A DNA stretch of 64,000 nucleotides from Azolla caroliniana (taxonomy: Eukaryota > Polypodiophyta): positions 3,224,001 to 3,288,000 of the forward strand of contig JBHGNT010000003.1 of assembly GCA_043228905.1 (NCBI GenBank), given 5' to 3'. Below the pieces are notes generated by a model. It was given only the letters and a program-made list of their open reading frames with translations, had not been told where the DNA came from and did no database searches. Shown here in pieces: positions 22,560 to 34,359 of this stretch; the first letter of the stretch is position 1, and every line of letters begins with the position of its first letter. The position numbers and the translations under genes were made by a program.

Positions 22560-22985
22560 ATATGACCTCACTAGAAGTATGTATCTACCTCCAGGCAATG
22601 GCCTTGGTTACAACTTTCACCCAATCGGGTGAATAGAATAACACAAATTATAAACTAAGTACGACCTCTCTAGGTTTTGACTAGAGGAACGTACAAGCCT
22701 CAAGGCAATAGCCTTGGCTACACAATAGTGGGTACAAATGAGTACAGACTCTCTAGGTTTTGACTAGAGAAATGTCCTAGCCTCAAGGCAACAACCTTGG
22801 CTACAATCTTCACTCGATTGGGTGGATACAACAACAATAAGCACAAGGAATGTGCTAGTCTCTCTAGGTTTTTGTTTAGAGGAAATATATTAGCTTCAAG
22901 GCAACAACCTTGGTTACGATCCTCACTCGATTGGGTGGATAAACCAAGCAAATAACCTTACAATTCTTCACCCAATTGGGTGGAT
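22560..22985. repeat. Tandem repeats with three dyads per unit
   Basis: About four degenerate units of 110-125 bp. Each carries, in order, CTCTAG-N7-CTAGAG, a CAAGGC-N4-GCCTTG type dyad, and CACCC-AATC-GGGTG type dyad. Three potential hairpins are thus repeated in fixed order. No protein frame runs through them. Confidence 0.75.
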
Positions 22986-23291
22986 AGAAAAACTAGCAAA
23001 ATAGGAAACAAGAAAACAACATGAAACGAAGTAACCTGATGCAAGTAAACAGGAGAGGTGTTGCACAGTCGTGGTTCTCTGTGAAAACGACTAACTCCTC
23101 ACAGGTCTCTGTCTCCTCCATTTCCGTAGAACGCTCTTCCTCTTGTTCTCACTCTTTCGTTCTCTATTTTTTGTTTTTTCTCTCTGTTTCTGTTTTACTT
23201 TGTGTTCTATCAGAAAATCAAATCACGCTCTGTTTCCCCCTTCTCCTTTTTATGTTTTTCTCCATGTTGTCCAACGCCTATGTACATGTGT

Positions 23292-23292
23292 T

Positions 23293-23320
<28 letters not shown>
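23292..23320. repeat. Microsatellite (CA)n
   Basis: Uninterrupted CA tract followed by an A-rich and then a TA-rich stretch. It creates spurious reading frames full of HT repeats on the plus strand and CV repeats on the minus strand. Confidence 0.95.
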
Positions 23321-23324
<4 letters not shown>

Positions 23325-23676
23325 ACACACACCAAAAAACATACAAAAGGAAAAAGGGTATACATACACATATATATATATATGTATATATAAATATAAT
23401 CATACATAATTTTAACTTTCCCCTTTTTGGCCCTAAGCCAATTCGGTACCCAGCCGACTCCCAATCGGCTATATGCTCAGCCGACTACTGACACGCAGCT
23501 GATTCTCAATCAGCCCTTTGGCTCTGTGTTGTGGGCTCCACTTAAGTGGATCTGCCCAACAAATATGAGTATAGCTTCGCCTTGAACAGTGCAAGCGGGA
23601 TCAATCTGATCACTTTAGGCTTTTGGGACGTAGATGTGTGTGCAACCATACTATCATTAAGCTTAAGAGCAGCAAA

Positions 23677-23835
23677 TTAGATTTCTTTCTCCATGTAGTT
23701 TTTCCATTCTTCTGGTTTTTCAGTGAGTGGATTAGGTTGCTCGACAAACAATTTATAGATAGTGGGGATGGGATTATGTGGATGTAGATGTTCGGCCATT
23801 TGTTTCCCATTGGAAGCATTATTCATCATCATCAT
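23677..23835 (-). CDS. Small unrecognised ORF, 52 codons
   Basis: Starts with four ATG codons in a row and reads NNASNGKQMAEHLHPHN, PIPTIYKLFVEQPNPLTE and ends KPEEWKNYMEKEI before TAA. Composition is hydrophilic, with no signal peptide or membrane segment. Upstream DNA at 24195-24370 recurs at 47695-47870. A related piece reading YMEKEILKAEYVVD occurs on the minus strand near 50250-50320, so the end may be an exon-like segment of a larger gene. I do not recognise the family. It could be a chance ORF or the first exon of a decayed gene. Confidence 0.3.
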   Translation of the reverse strand: MMMMNNASNGKQMAEHLHPHNPIPTIYKLFVEQPNPLTEKPEEWKNYMEKEI

Positions 23836-25674
23836 CTCCTTCTTTTGTTGTTGTTTGATACTTAAAAAATGGTATAATAGTATGTGAATGGACTTTCCTT
23901 TAGGGAGAAGATAGTTCTTAGAGTATGTTTATCATTCATGATCAATTCGTTGGTCTTTATAGGTGTTGTGAAGTGTAGGAAACTCCATGTCTGTGTATGA
24001 ATGTAAAAGAGAGAAATGCTTTGAAGTATACCATGATTGTTTTATCTTAACACACACACTTAGGTCACATTTTCGAGCACAATAATAAAATCTTCCTATC
24101 TAGCTACCCAATCAAAGAAGCTGCTCAAAATATACATAAACATATGTGTGTCTCATAGAAATTGAGAATGTTTGTTGGTGAGAGATTTTGATCTATGGCA
24201 ATATACATATATATATGAAGGGATGAAAAAAGAAAAGAAAGAGGGGTAAGAAAGGAAAGAAATGAAGAGTTTTACGATTACCTTTCTTTAGCACTAAAAT
24301 GGAGAGCTTTTACAGTCATAGAAGAAGAGTCATAAGAGAAACAGAATAAGATAAGTAGGAGGGAGAGAGACAGTGACTCTCTTTTTTTGTTGCTTCAAAG
24401 ATACTCTAAGTGATGGAAGGTTATATTTGTAATTAACATAAAGTGAGAGAAACTATGAACAAATTTTAAATTATCCAAAACTCTCCTCCATACATAAACT
24501 TCATTACATTACATTACATTACCACATTGACATTCATTATGGAGCGATAACTTCTGGGTGCTAAGCATGCTTTTCCCTCAAGTAATAATAGTGTGTTAAG
24601 TGTCGGTTGGAATTGCGCTTGAATCGGATTTGCGAAAAATGAATTGGTAATGTAGTAATTTTTTTAGAAATTTCAATATTTTCTTCATTCAATTGTACTT
24701 TCCATTTTGGAAATGTCGGAGTGCTCTTAGTATTAATCAAAATATGATTCAATAATTATGTTTGAAAATTATGTATTGCTGACACCTTGTTAATAATTTG
24801 AGTCTAGATCCTCTCCTAACTAATGGGAACGTAGCTCCTTTTTTGGAAAAGAAAAAAAGTTTAGTCTAGATTGTGGAGCAGGCTTCTCCATTGGTATTGT
24901 CATCAACTTTGTAATTTGTAGGGCCTCAAAATCAAGGTATTATCATACAAAACTATCACTTTTCCTTTATTTCGTAAATAGTATTGAATTGTTGTTTTGC
25001 CTCCGCCCCTCTTTAGAGCACTTGATCTAAGCATATATGCTACAATTGTTTCCTCAATCTTATCAACGGACAACAGAATGTATTCAGACATTTGCACGTT
25101 GTCGATTAAAACGATGTATATGTGTGTGCATTCTTAAATATTAAAAGGATGACCGCTTTGGAAGCTGATTTTTATCAAACAATGAAGCCATGTTGATTCA
25201 ATACAATATGATCTAACATATGTTGGTAGATTCTTGTGTTTCTTTTTTTAAACTAGAGCGGAGGTTTGATCACATAAACACGCCTAAGCCTTCATGTGGC
25301 TAACAAAATATCTTTGTCATTTCTCTTGTAAACTATTACATGCAAATGCTCATGCAATATGTGCTTTTCACATTTGAGACATTACTATGTTGGGATAACC
25401 ATTATGTTTTTGTGAGCTAATTGATCTCACTTCTCATTGTATGTTAGATATTGGAGATGTTACCTTTAAAGTTGAATAAAGTCACAAAGCAAGGTTCATG
25501 ACATGATTCTCAACCTCATTTGCATAGAGTGTAGGTGTTTGATAAGCAGGGTCTTGTAATATACCTCAAATCCTAATCCATTTGTGAATGTGTGTGTTTT
25601 TTGTAGCAATTTGGCAACTAGAAGGGCACATTGTCTAAATCTATTGAAGATGGGCCAAATTGGAATGTATTTAC
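23836..25674. other. Intergenic DNA with duplicated pieces
   Basis: The segment at 24530-25100 is repeated at 32140-32720, with a short related piece near 47960-48190. There is a CATTA microsatellite near 24502-24522. No gene, RNA gene or element ends were recognised. Confidence 0.6.
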
Positions 25675-26430
25675 AATGGCTACATCTCATTCTTTCATCT
25701 ATACATAATCAATAGGCTATAAATTCGCAGGCTATTACAAATTTAAGCCCTAAATTCACCACTGAACCTTAATCAAACCTTGGGGTAAAAATAAAGAAGC
25801 TTTGTTATTTCTGTTGTTTCTTATTCATTTGGGTGTTCATTGTACGTTATTTTTGTTATTTCTCCATTTGGATTGACAAGGAATTAGAGTTCTATGGACT
25901 CATAAAGACATGGTCAAATATGCTATTTGCAATCGGACATTGTACTTAAGATAAATAATTTGATTATTATTGTATTATGGACTATCTGATTACAACATTG
26001 GTCAAATAAGCAATCATCTTGTCTTCTCCCAGATAAAATGAAGTACGTTTTGTATGAGTCTCATTAGACAATCAAGTACGCTTTAACCGCATCACAACCA
26101 TAACGTTAGGATAGAGTCCCCAACAGTAGCCATACAATGCATATCCAAAAATTTATGCAAGAGCTCAACTTAAAAGGATGGGTGTTGGCAAGTAATATGC
26201 AAGTAATGGTGACACTTTCGCTCATGTTGTTCCACATGTTGACCAACTTCTGCTCGCTCCCGAGGTGGTTCACTATCACCCCCGCCTTAGTCAAGATTGC
26301 TAGATCCTCTGCTGTATCAATGGTCGAGTCCATTATGACAGCATACTTAGCAAACTCACCTCCAAAGACCTCCTTCTTTGGAGGTCTGCTCATAGGCAAG
26401 GAGGTACTGCAGCACATTCTCCGTGCCTTC
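25675..26430. repeat. Segmental duplication, copy 2 (partner 1-756)
   Basis: Same length as 1-756 and about 98 percent identical by eye. Its right end breaks inside the DUF247 remnant and joins sequence matching about 3201-3330. Confidence 0.9.
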
Positions 26431-26432
26431 AA
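26106..26432 (-). pseudogene. DUF247 C-terminal fragment
   Basis: Copy of the 3' part of the 432-1165 remnant: EFAKYAVIMDSTIDTAEDLA, ILTKAGVIVNHLGSEQKLV, NMWNNMSESV, then the same unrelated tail HPFKLSSCINFWICIVWLLL. The N-terminal half is absent because the duplication ended here. It lacks the true membrane helix. Confidence 0.8.
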
Positions 26433-26772
26433 CTACAAAAAAATAAAGTCACATGGTATAAGATTCAACAATAGGATAATATTCACCTTTGCAATGAGAC
26501 TTTGTGCATCACGTTTTTTGTGGATCCAATTCCGCCTGTGTGCTAATGTGCCTTTAAACTAGCTAAGGAGGTAGGTCCTTTAGAAGCTCGCCATTTCCAT
26601 CAATACATGAATCATTAAGCTATTGATCTTAAGTACATAATTGGACAGGTTAACAAATTGGTATTACTTGTGACTAATTGAGGCTACCCCTTCCCCAATG
26701 ATTGGAGAAAGCAGACCTCAGCACTTGATTTTGCTGGAGCTGCCTTATGATGCTCTGTCGTCTAGGGTTAGT

Positions 26773-26979
26773 TTAATTTTGAGATTTGGGTAATAATCTA
26801 GGATTGTGTAAATAATCTGCAATAGTAATTGATGTCATTAACCAATGGACTAGAGAGGAACCCCAATGGGCTCCCATGGCATCTTTAGTCAGCTCTTCCC
26901 ATCTTCCCATGACATTGTACTGAACCCCAACCAGATTGTCGAGTTGTGGAAGATCAAACTGAACTTTTCTCTTAGTCAT
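26773..26979 (-). pseudogene. DUF247 C-terminal tail fragment (68 codons)
   Basis: Second open copy of the tail at 3789-4007, starting MTKRKVQFDLPQLDNLVGVQ and ending LLPKSQN. Here the stop region aligns base for base with the stop region of intact DUF247 genes, which supports descent from a DUF247 3' end with a shifted frame. It is followed by M1, M2 and the largest repeat array. Confidence 0.6.
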
Positions 26980-29000
26980 ACTTGAGGGAGGTGCCAGTTC
27001 ATGGGGGGTGAGGGGATGAGGTTATATGGACTTAGCTCTTCCATATCTGATATCCCATGTCTTGCATGAAATCCTTGTTGTTAATGTAGTTAGTTAGTAG
27101 AATTTATGTGTGTTTTATTCTCCGATAATCATGATGGCTATGACTGTTTCCCAACTTTGTTTACGAATTTTAATGGACAATCGTAATGGCACTCGTAGCA
27201 ATGATTAGTGAACTAATTAGTGTTAATTAGTGTTTTCTTCATTGAGCAAGATCTACTCCAACGCCCGCACAGTTAAGTTTCAGTTTACTTTTTTGTGTAA
27301 ACTTATATTTCCTCTCAAACAATGACAGTGTATAAATGAATTGAGTCAATTCGTCCCCATTTTCCTTCAAGTTATTCATGTTGATTTGAGACCAAGTTCT
27401 AATTCAATTTATTTCAAAGCAGGTTGTGAAAATGATGTGATCAATATTTGTGTTTTTCAAATGTGTCCTGATCAGTAATGTATTTACTATCATTAATCCA
27501 ACAGAGATCGACACAAAAACATCTAACAACTTTGCCTCAAATAAAGGAAAACTTTGTCTCTAACTAAAATCAAGATCAAGGAGTACGAGTTGAGGAGGAA
27601 CATCCTTCCATATGCACAACACCTTTACAATAAGGAGTGGACTCTGGTAGATGTACTCAGCTCATGATTTTGGCATTCTTATCTCCAGTGCGTGTGTGTG
27701 TGTGTCTCATTGATGACACTTTGCCTTATCTAGTATTTTCACTTACGAAATTATGTTTTTGTGGAGGAAGTTATTGAATACTCGAGCTTTGAAATGCATG
27801 AGTTTTGTTTGCCTAATATGTAATTGATTGATATCACGTGTAAGAGATATATTTGAAGATATTAAAATATGACCACGTCAATATATTAATATCCGAGTGT
27901 TCTAAAGACTACCACCGCAGTTAAGATGTCTATTTCCCTAATTAAATGTGCAAGCAGGTGGGTTGAAAAACAAAATACACATCAAAGGCGTAGTTTGGAG
28001 AAATTTCTCAATGGAAGGCCAATTATTTGAGTAAAAATGGATGAAATGACCCCTTAATTCATACAATGTGAAGTTTAAGAGATATCGTGTTTATTGAAAG
28101 CCTGTAAACAATGTTGGTGAAAATTCTAAAGGTCGTCAAACATAATTATGTCACATTAGAAGAGAAAAAGCAAGTCTAATTAAGACGTAGCTAAATTCGG
28201 TTTTGGATGCTCAATAATCCCCTATGAAAAGCAATAACTTGTGGAAGAAGTTTAAAGTTTAAGTAGGCCAGGCTGCTGTAAAACCTGTGAAGATGCCGCC
28301 ATATCTTGTCATATGAATTCCTTCATAAAAAGCACTCAATTACATCTGGCGATGACAGAAAACTGTGTACCATCGAAGCAATAAGTAGTGTATTTAAAGA
28401 TTCCGTTTTTGGTTGTACACCTCAATATCGATTATATAGCGTATCACAAAATTGAGATGAATAGGCTAACGTTAGCAATGAGCATATCACGCAATGGAAT
28501 TTTGAGATCAATAGACCAGTCCTCCTGTCTTGTCGATTGCACTCTAACCAATCCTTCAAATCTATCATTCATCCATCAGTTATTGAAGTTTGGTGGGGGG
28601 ATATTCTAACAAACTTTCTAGTAATTTTTTGAAACGGGAGGTAGAAAGACAAACTAAATGGATTCGGCGGAAGTGATTCGTTATTGTAACAACTTACAAG
28701 TATGATATTCATGAGACTAATAGAACTAATAATTGCATTAGGGTTGATTTGGACATTCCATAATCAACTTACAACTTACAAGTGTTCATGAAACTTATAG
28801 AACTAATAGTGCATTAGGGTTGATTTGTACATTCTATAATTAATCAATTTATTTGCCATCGTGTTCAACTTGTAGGTAATTTAATGAACGGGGGATCAGG
28901 AAGAAGAAGATGATGAAGACGGAGAGGAAGAAATTGTGCTTCAGTACTGCACTACATCAATCTACTCAAACTTAACTCCCACAACATCTATGTCCATTAT
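26980..29000. repeat. Complete M1 plus M2 intergenic modules
   Basis: The cleanest example of the spacer between a DUF247 remnant and the next array: M1 at 26985-27905 and M2 at about 27705-28920, overlapping at the junction. No gene is seen. The short plus-strand frame at 28388-28609 recurs in other M2 copies only by sequence duplication and has no coding signature. Confidence 0.7.
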
Positions 29001-30040
29001 TCTTTACATGAATCATGAAAATGATTCACCATAAGTACATAATCGGCAACAATGTTTCATAGGGCAATGCAGTTAAAGACTACAATTTACAAATACATAG
29101 ATATTGGGAATAAGTTAAGCTATAAAATCAAAGTAATAATTACTTTATACGAGAATCATTAAAAGGATTCACCGTAAGTATATAATCTTCCACAATATTT
29201 CATAGGGCAAACTGGTCCAAGAATATAAATACATAAATAATGGGAAATAAGTGAGCTAATAAATCAAACTAGTATTTAACTTATACATGAATCATAAAAA
29301 CGATTAACCAGAAGTACATAACCTTCCACAATAGTTGATAAGGCAATATGTCCAGCACTATAAATACGTCAGTAGTGGGCAAATAAGAAAACCATAGATC
29401 AACCTATTAACTAATTTATACGTGAATCATGAAAACGATTCACAATAACTACATAATTCTCCACAATATTTCATAAGACAATCTAGTCTAGGACTATAAA
29501 TACATAAATAGTGGGCAATAAAGAAACCCATAGATCAACCGAATAATTAATTTATACAGGAATCATAGAAACAATTCAACAGAAGTATATAATCTTCCAC
29601 AATATTTTAAAGGCAATCTGGTCCAGGACTAGAAATACATAAATAGTCGGGCATTAAATAAACCTATAAATCAAATAAATACTTACATTATACCTGAATC
29701 ATGAAAACGATTCACTATAATTAAATAATTGACTATATATAGTGGGCAATAAAGAAACCCATAGATCAACCTAATAACTAATTTATTCATGAATTATAGA
29801 AAGGATTCAAATCAGTACATAATATTCCACAATATTTCATAATTTATTCATGAATCATGAATCTGGTCCAGGACTTCAAATACGTAAATAGTCGGGCATT
29901 AAATAAACCTATAAATCAAACAAATACTTAATTTATACATTCATCATGAAAACGATTCCCATAATTACATAATCTTCCACAATATTTTATAAGCCAATCT
30001 GTCATAGGACTATAAATACATAAATAATGTCCAACAACTG
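29001..30040. repeat. 136-bp tandem repeat array 4 (about 8 units)
   Basis: The longest array. Dyads of the TGAATC-N8-GATTCA type recur near 29009, 29150, 29288, 29423, 29559 and 29695, giving spacings of 135-141 bp. Later units are partly deleted (a spacing of about 95). It lies immediately 3' of the DUF247 gene at 30111-31607. Confidence 0.9.
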
Positions 30041-30110
30041 TATAAATTAATTATGAAAAGATCAGGTCGATGATAATTTGTGAAGCTTTGCATTAGGTAT
30101 GAAGGTCTGG

Positions 30111-31607
30111 TTATTTTGTGCTGTTAAGGTAAGCTAAGACAGAAATGACTGTCTGCAATATCGAAGCTACGAGTAGTAGAAACCCGCCGATGAATGACGC
30201 TGTATACCATGGTCGAGAAAAGTATTTTTCGTGAAACTCTACACGCCAGCGGTGCCAACGGGAAGAATAGTCGACCATAATAGCATTGACCATAAGTGCC
30301 ATTCGCTCATCGTAGCGCTTATCGATGCACATGTGTTCCCACATGCCGATCAAACTTTGATTCGTCCCCAGGTTGTTCTCTATAATATTGTCTTTTTCTA
30401 AGATCGCCAAATCGTCCTCTGTTTTGATGAGCTCCTCCATTATGATACCATACTTCGCAAATAGACGTCCATGTCTCTTAGTTATTTCCATAGCAATGAG
30501 GTTTCTCAGTAAATCCTCTGTGTTGTCGTAGACTGCAAGCTTTGGAAGACACAACCGACGCGTCTTCCTGTCATATGTAATCACCGAAAGGTTACGTTCA
30601 CATGCCTTAAATGAAATTCCGGCTTTGCGCAGTTCAGATGCACTTCGTAGCCGAGCAAGCCCTGGTCTGTGAGTTACTAGTCTCTCATTTTTTTTGTACT
30701 TCGGTAATGTTCGCAGTAAATTGAAGTATACCCAAGCAAATGCATTTGAGAAAATTTTATGAATTTTTTGTTGACAGTTTCTTTTTCATCCTCTAAAATA
30801 CATTTCAAGGGAAATATCTTCCATAGTGCATGACAAGTAGAGGCCGTGAAGTAGATTTTCGCTACGCTTCGATAGTTCTATACCTGCACTATCGGCAAAA
30901 TTTTTGAAACGTCTTCTTGTGTTTGCTCTAGAGAAGAATGGGTTGTGACGGAGAATAAAATGTTGAACTACTCGCTCGCAATCAAACAGAAAGCAATTTG
31001 TATATACATCGTAAATTTTCAGAATATGTGACATGGAAACTTGGTTATGTAACAGGAACAAATCCCTTACTATGTTAGAGACGTTCCAAGATGTCATATG
31101 GCTGGGTTGTCTGTCTTCTCGTGCAGGTCTCCGTTTGCATATGTCATCCATGAAGGAGACAATGAAGGCACTGTCGGTTATAATCGCGAAGTGCATCATA
31201 CGGTCTACGTCCTTTGTTTGGATGTCGTCGAACGGACACCACTCATCAGGTTTACATATATCTACGATATCTTGCAATTTCTTTAAGTTGCAAGTTTGCA
31301 TAAACAGGCCCAAGAAAACTGCCTTAACGCTATGAGCTAATTCGTCGTTTGTAAATGCGTAGGTTGTTCCTATTGTCACTTCTCTATGTTGATATGCTTG
31401 TGGCTTCACCTCTAAAATTTTATCAAACTCTTTGAGCCGTGCATAATCTATATATTCAATATTCATATATTCATTGTTGAACTTATTTATGGAGTTTTTC
31501 CATTCATCTAGTAGTGGGTCTGTAATTGTGAAGTCGATATCCGTGATATTAGGTCCCCGAGAATCACCATTGTCGTTAACTGATGTCATATTTTCAGAAA
31601 TGTTCAT
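30111..31607 (-). pseudogene. DUF247 gene with a single in-frame TGA (about 498 codons)
   Basis: One reading frame spans the whole gene from ATG at 31605-31607 to the stop at 30111, interrupted only by TGA at complement 30786-30788. Before it: QAYQHREVTIGTTYAF, MMHFAIITDSAFIVSFM, RDLFLLHNQVSMSHIL and LYLSCTMEDISLEMYF. After it: NAFAWVYFNLLRTLPKY, LRSASELRKAGISFKACERN, LCLPKLAVYDNTEDLLRNL, and a C-terminal helix in SRPWYTASFIGGFLLLVASI. It is more diverged than the other copies, and the usual GP after the first motif is GTT. Either a recent nonsense mutation or a sequencing error would explain it. The first 273 codons alone would give a protein without the membrane anchor. Confidence 0.85.
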
Positions 31608-32781
31608 TGTTTATCTAAACCTCCTCGATTTTGTGATACTTTTATAGGGGTACATGTTCCTTACTGTATCCTCACGGAAGCAGTGCTTTAAACCTTAATT
31701 CCTGTAGTTTGCAATTTAGTTCATTTGAAAGCTCTCGTGTATGTGATAGAGCCAGAATCGTTGGCCTCAACATCAGTAGTATATGTTAAGACAAGAATCA
31801 TGCCTTTTCTCATAGCACATCATTGTGATCGAATAATATGTGTGGAGATCAGAAATACGCTATTCCCCATAGCACTCAAACCTAGTGTGTGTGAGAGAGT
31901 GAGAGAGACTGCCTGTAAGATCAGTAACATGTGAAGGCAATAATCAGCGTGGCGAAGTTGTTAGGTGGTCCCGATATGTGAACTGATTAATGATTGATAA
32001 AACACTGATGAGTAATCTATTATGGGGTTTTTAGAATACATAAACTTGTATTTTCATTTCTTCATCTTTTCTCAACGAATCTAATTGAAAACCAAATTCT
32101 AGTACTGGTGTAACTCGTATGTTTAAATCACGGTACCACATTGGCATTCAATATGGAGTGATAAGTTGTGGGTGGTCAGCATGCTTTTCCATGAAGTGGT
32201 AATAGTGTGTCAAATGTTGAATGGAGTTGCTCTGATCCATATTTGAATCGGATGTGCTAAAAACGATTTTCTAAATTTTTTGGAAATTTGAATGTTTTTT
32301 TAATTCAGGCTAGTGTCCAATCTGGAAGTGCCCCGAGGGCTCCTAGTTCAAATCAAAATATGATATAATAATCATGTTCGAAGTTAATGTCTTGCTAGCA
32401 CCTTGTTAATAAGTAGAGTCTATATCCACTCCTAACTAATGGTAACCTAGCTCTTATTGGAAACAAGAAAGAAGTTTAGTGTAAATTGTGGAGAATGTTC
32501 AAGTCCCCATGTGCTTTCCCTGTAAGTAGTGTGATTATCTTTGTAAGTCGTAAGGCGTTCACATCAAGGTAATCGCATAAAAGACTAACTTTTTCTTTAT
32601 GTCGTAAAGAGTAATGAATTATCGCTTTGCGTGTATCCGTACTCAGAGCACCTAATCTAGGTATATGTTATGATTGATTCCGTGACCTTATCAATGGAGC
32701 GTAAATGTATTCAAACATTTTGCATGTTTCCTCAAAGTCTAAGAAATTTAACCTAGTAAAATTATGTGTGTATGTGGTTGC
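31608..32781. other. 5' flank of the TGA-containing DUF247 gene
   Basis: Upstream region on the minus strand. The part nearest the gene resembles the upstream regions at 46600 and 12100 (GAGAGAG runs), consistent with a shared promoter ancestor. Bases 32140-32720 repeat 24530-25100. No gene is seen. Confidence 0.55.
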
Positions 32782-33040
32782 ATTAGTACGTTACGACCAG
32801 TAAGGAGTGTAGGATAGTAGTACATTGCTCGAATATGGAGCATGTCCACTCTCGATAGCAATGGCCCCCCCCCCCCCTGAAACCATTCCTGTCATGGATG
32901 TAACCAGGACTTCCCCGGAGGTCACCCATCCCAGTAGTGGTTTGGCTCAACCACGCTTAATTTGCAATGCTTGAAGCATCCAAACAACCACAAAGCTCAG
33001 GGTATGTGAGTTTTGCATCACCTAAGTTTATCAGGTGAAT
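32782..33040 (-). mobile_element. Cassandra-type LTR (TRIM) with 5S rRNA-like segment
   Basis: On the minus strand the core 32906-32958 reads AAGCGTGGTTGAGCC, then CACTACTGGGATGGGTGACC, then TCCGGGGAAGTCCT. These correspond to box A, the intermediate element and box C of the plant 5S rRNA internal promoter, with box C almost perfect. Cassandra elements are short non-autonomous LTR retrotransposons whose LTRs carry such a 5S-derived region. Compared with the duplicate block near 48190-48250, about 250 bases are inserted here, the usual length of one Cassandra LTR. It is therefore probably a solo LTR. A run of 13 C follows at about 32866-32878. A dispersed 5S pseudogene is the alternative. Confidence 0.75.
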
Positions 33041-33621
33041 CCTTGTTGATTGAGTACAACATCACCTATGGATCCATAAAAATACGGTGTAATTTGCTAT
33101 GTGCAATCTGATATTGTACTCACGATAAATAGAGGGGCCAGAAAGTTTTTTTTTAGGGGGCCAAAAAGTTTTTTTTTTTAGGGGGCCGAAAAAGGTTTCT
33201 TTTTGTTTTTGGGAGGGGGGGTTGCAAATAGCCCATTCCTAAAAAAATTGATTATTATTGTATTATGAAGTTATTTCTGACTAGAACATTGGTTAAATAA
33301 GTAATCATCTTGTCTTCTCGCAGTTAAAATGAAGTCAGTTCTGTATGTCACTCATTAGACAGTGCATCACAACCATAATGTCTGGATAGAGTGCCCAACA
33401 ATAGCCAAACAACGCATATCCAAAAATTTATGCAAGAACTCAACACTAAAGGATGGGCACGGGCAAGTGATATGCACCAATCTTATTTGCAGAAATACTT
33501 GCTTTTTAATTTTTATACAAACCCTAAACACGTGCCCAATGATAGCCATACAATGCATATCTAAAAATTTATGCAAGAGCTGAACTTAAAAGGATGCGCC
33601 CTGGCATGTAATATGCAACAA
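33041..33621. other. Intergenic DNA with short G/T-rich tandem repeat
   Basis: Bases 33133-33230 hold three near-copies of a unit like AGGGGGCCAAAAAGTTTTTT. The rest matches the 48250-48600 part of copy C and the tail that replaced the end of the 432-1165 DUF247 remnant. It includes two related segments with ATGCATATCCAAAAATTTAT. No gene is seen. Confidence 0.6.
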
Positions 33622-34359
33622 TCATATTTGTGGAAATACTTGCTTGGTAATTTGCATTTCACAAAGCTGGACACCCCAGCGATGCCATCGGGATGAATGG
33701 TCGGCCACTATTTCTTTGACCATAGATTCGGTTGTTCTGTTGTACCCTTTTTTGATGCACATGTTTTTCCACATGTTGACCAATTTCTTACTACTTCCCA
33801 GGTGGTTATTTATGACGTTGGCTTCTTCCAAGATTGCGAGATCTTCCTCGTTTTGGATGAGTTGATCCATTATCAAAATGTACATCCGAAAATAAGTTTC
33901 ACCTCCGTGTAGTAATTCGAATGCGAGGAGGTTTCGCAGCACATCCTCCGTTTCATCGCCCACAATAATTAGCGGAAGATGTAGTCGACGTTTTCGGTGG
34001 TCATACTTTATCACTGAAATGTTACCTAGCCACGCCGTGAATGAAATGTTGGCTTTGCGGAGTTCAGATGCACTTGGCAGTCGAACAGACCTCCCCTTGT
34101 TAGATGCTGCGAGGTTGGAACATTGTAGGTTGTTCAGTAAAGAAGAACACAATTGAGCAGGTATTCTCCTGCCTTCTTTCGAAATGGATATTCCACAATG
34201 TATATTCCCACATCCTTCTAAAATGAATTTTCTACAGTCCATACAGTCATCCCTAGTCTCGTTTGGAATATGTCGTAAATCCGTAATGCACGACAGGTAG
34301 ACGCACTCAACTAGTGTTAAGCCAATACTCCTCTTGAAGGCGTCTTCCCCAGCAAACAT
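33622..34359 (-). pseudogene. DUF247 internal fragment (both ends lost)
   Basis: Close relative of the gene at 10752-11843: EDAFKRSIGLTLVECVYLS, LPSASELRKANISF, HLPLIIVGDETEDVLRNLLA, YILIMDQLIQNEEDLAILEE, then VNMWKNMCIKKGYN and ADHSSRWHRW. The first 200 or so residues are missing: within the segment matching 11200 the sequence jumps to DNA matching 12777. At the other end the frame leaves the gene before the membrane helix and enters intergenic sequence. The segment supplies the part that the 10752-11843 copy lost. Confidence 0.85.

Larger units (their letters stand above)
22200..23559 (-). mobile_element. Copia LTR-like region
   Basis: On the minus strand this could run from TGTTGGGCAGATCC at 23559 to the TTTTCCACGTTAAA run near 22270, a signature common at the R-U5 end of plant Copia LTRs. 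The region contains a (CA)n microsatellite (23292-23320), a hairpin-rich tandem repeat (22560-22985) and a CCACTTAAGTGG palindrome near the left end of the LTR. A 200-bp portion recurs at 40800-41005. No internal pol follows and no target duplication was found, so the boundaries are uncertain. Confidence 0.5.

Noticed and set aside
23021-23491. 156-codon plus-strand ORF
   Set aside because: It runs through a CA microsatellite, TA-rich and low-complexity DNA in an LTR-like region, without any domain.
32906-32958. Functional 5S rRNA gene
   Set aside because: Only the internal promoter part matches. The 5' and 3' stems of 5S rRNA are absent, and insertion length fits a Cassandra LTR.
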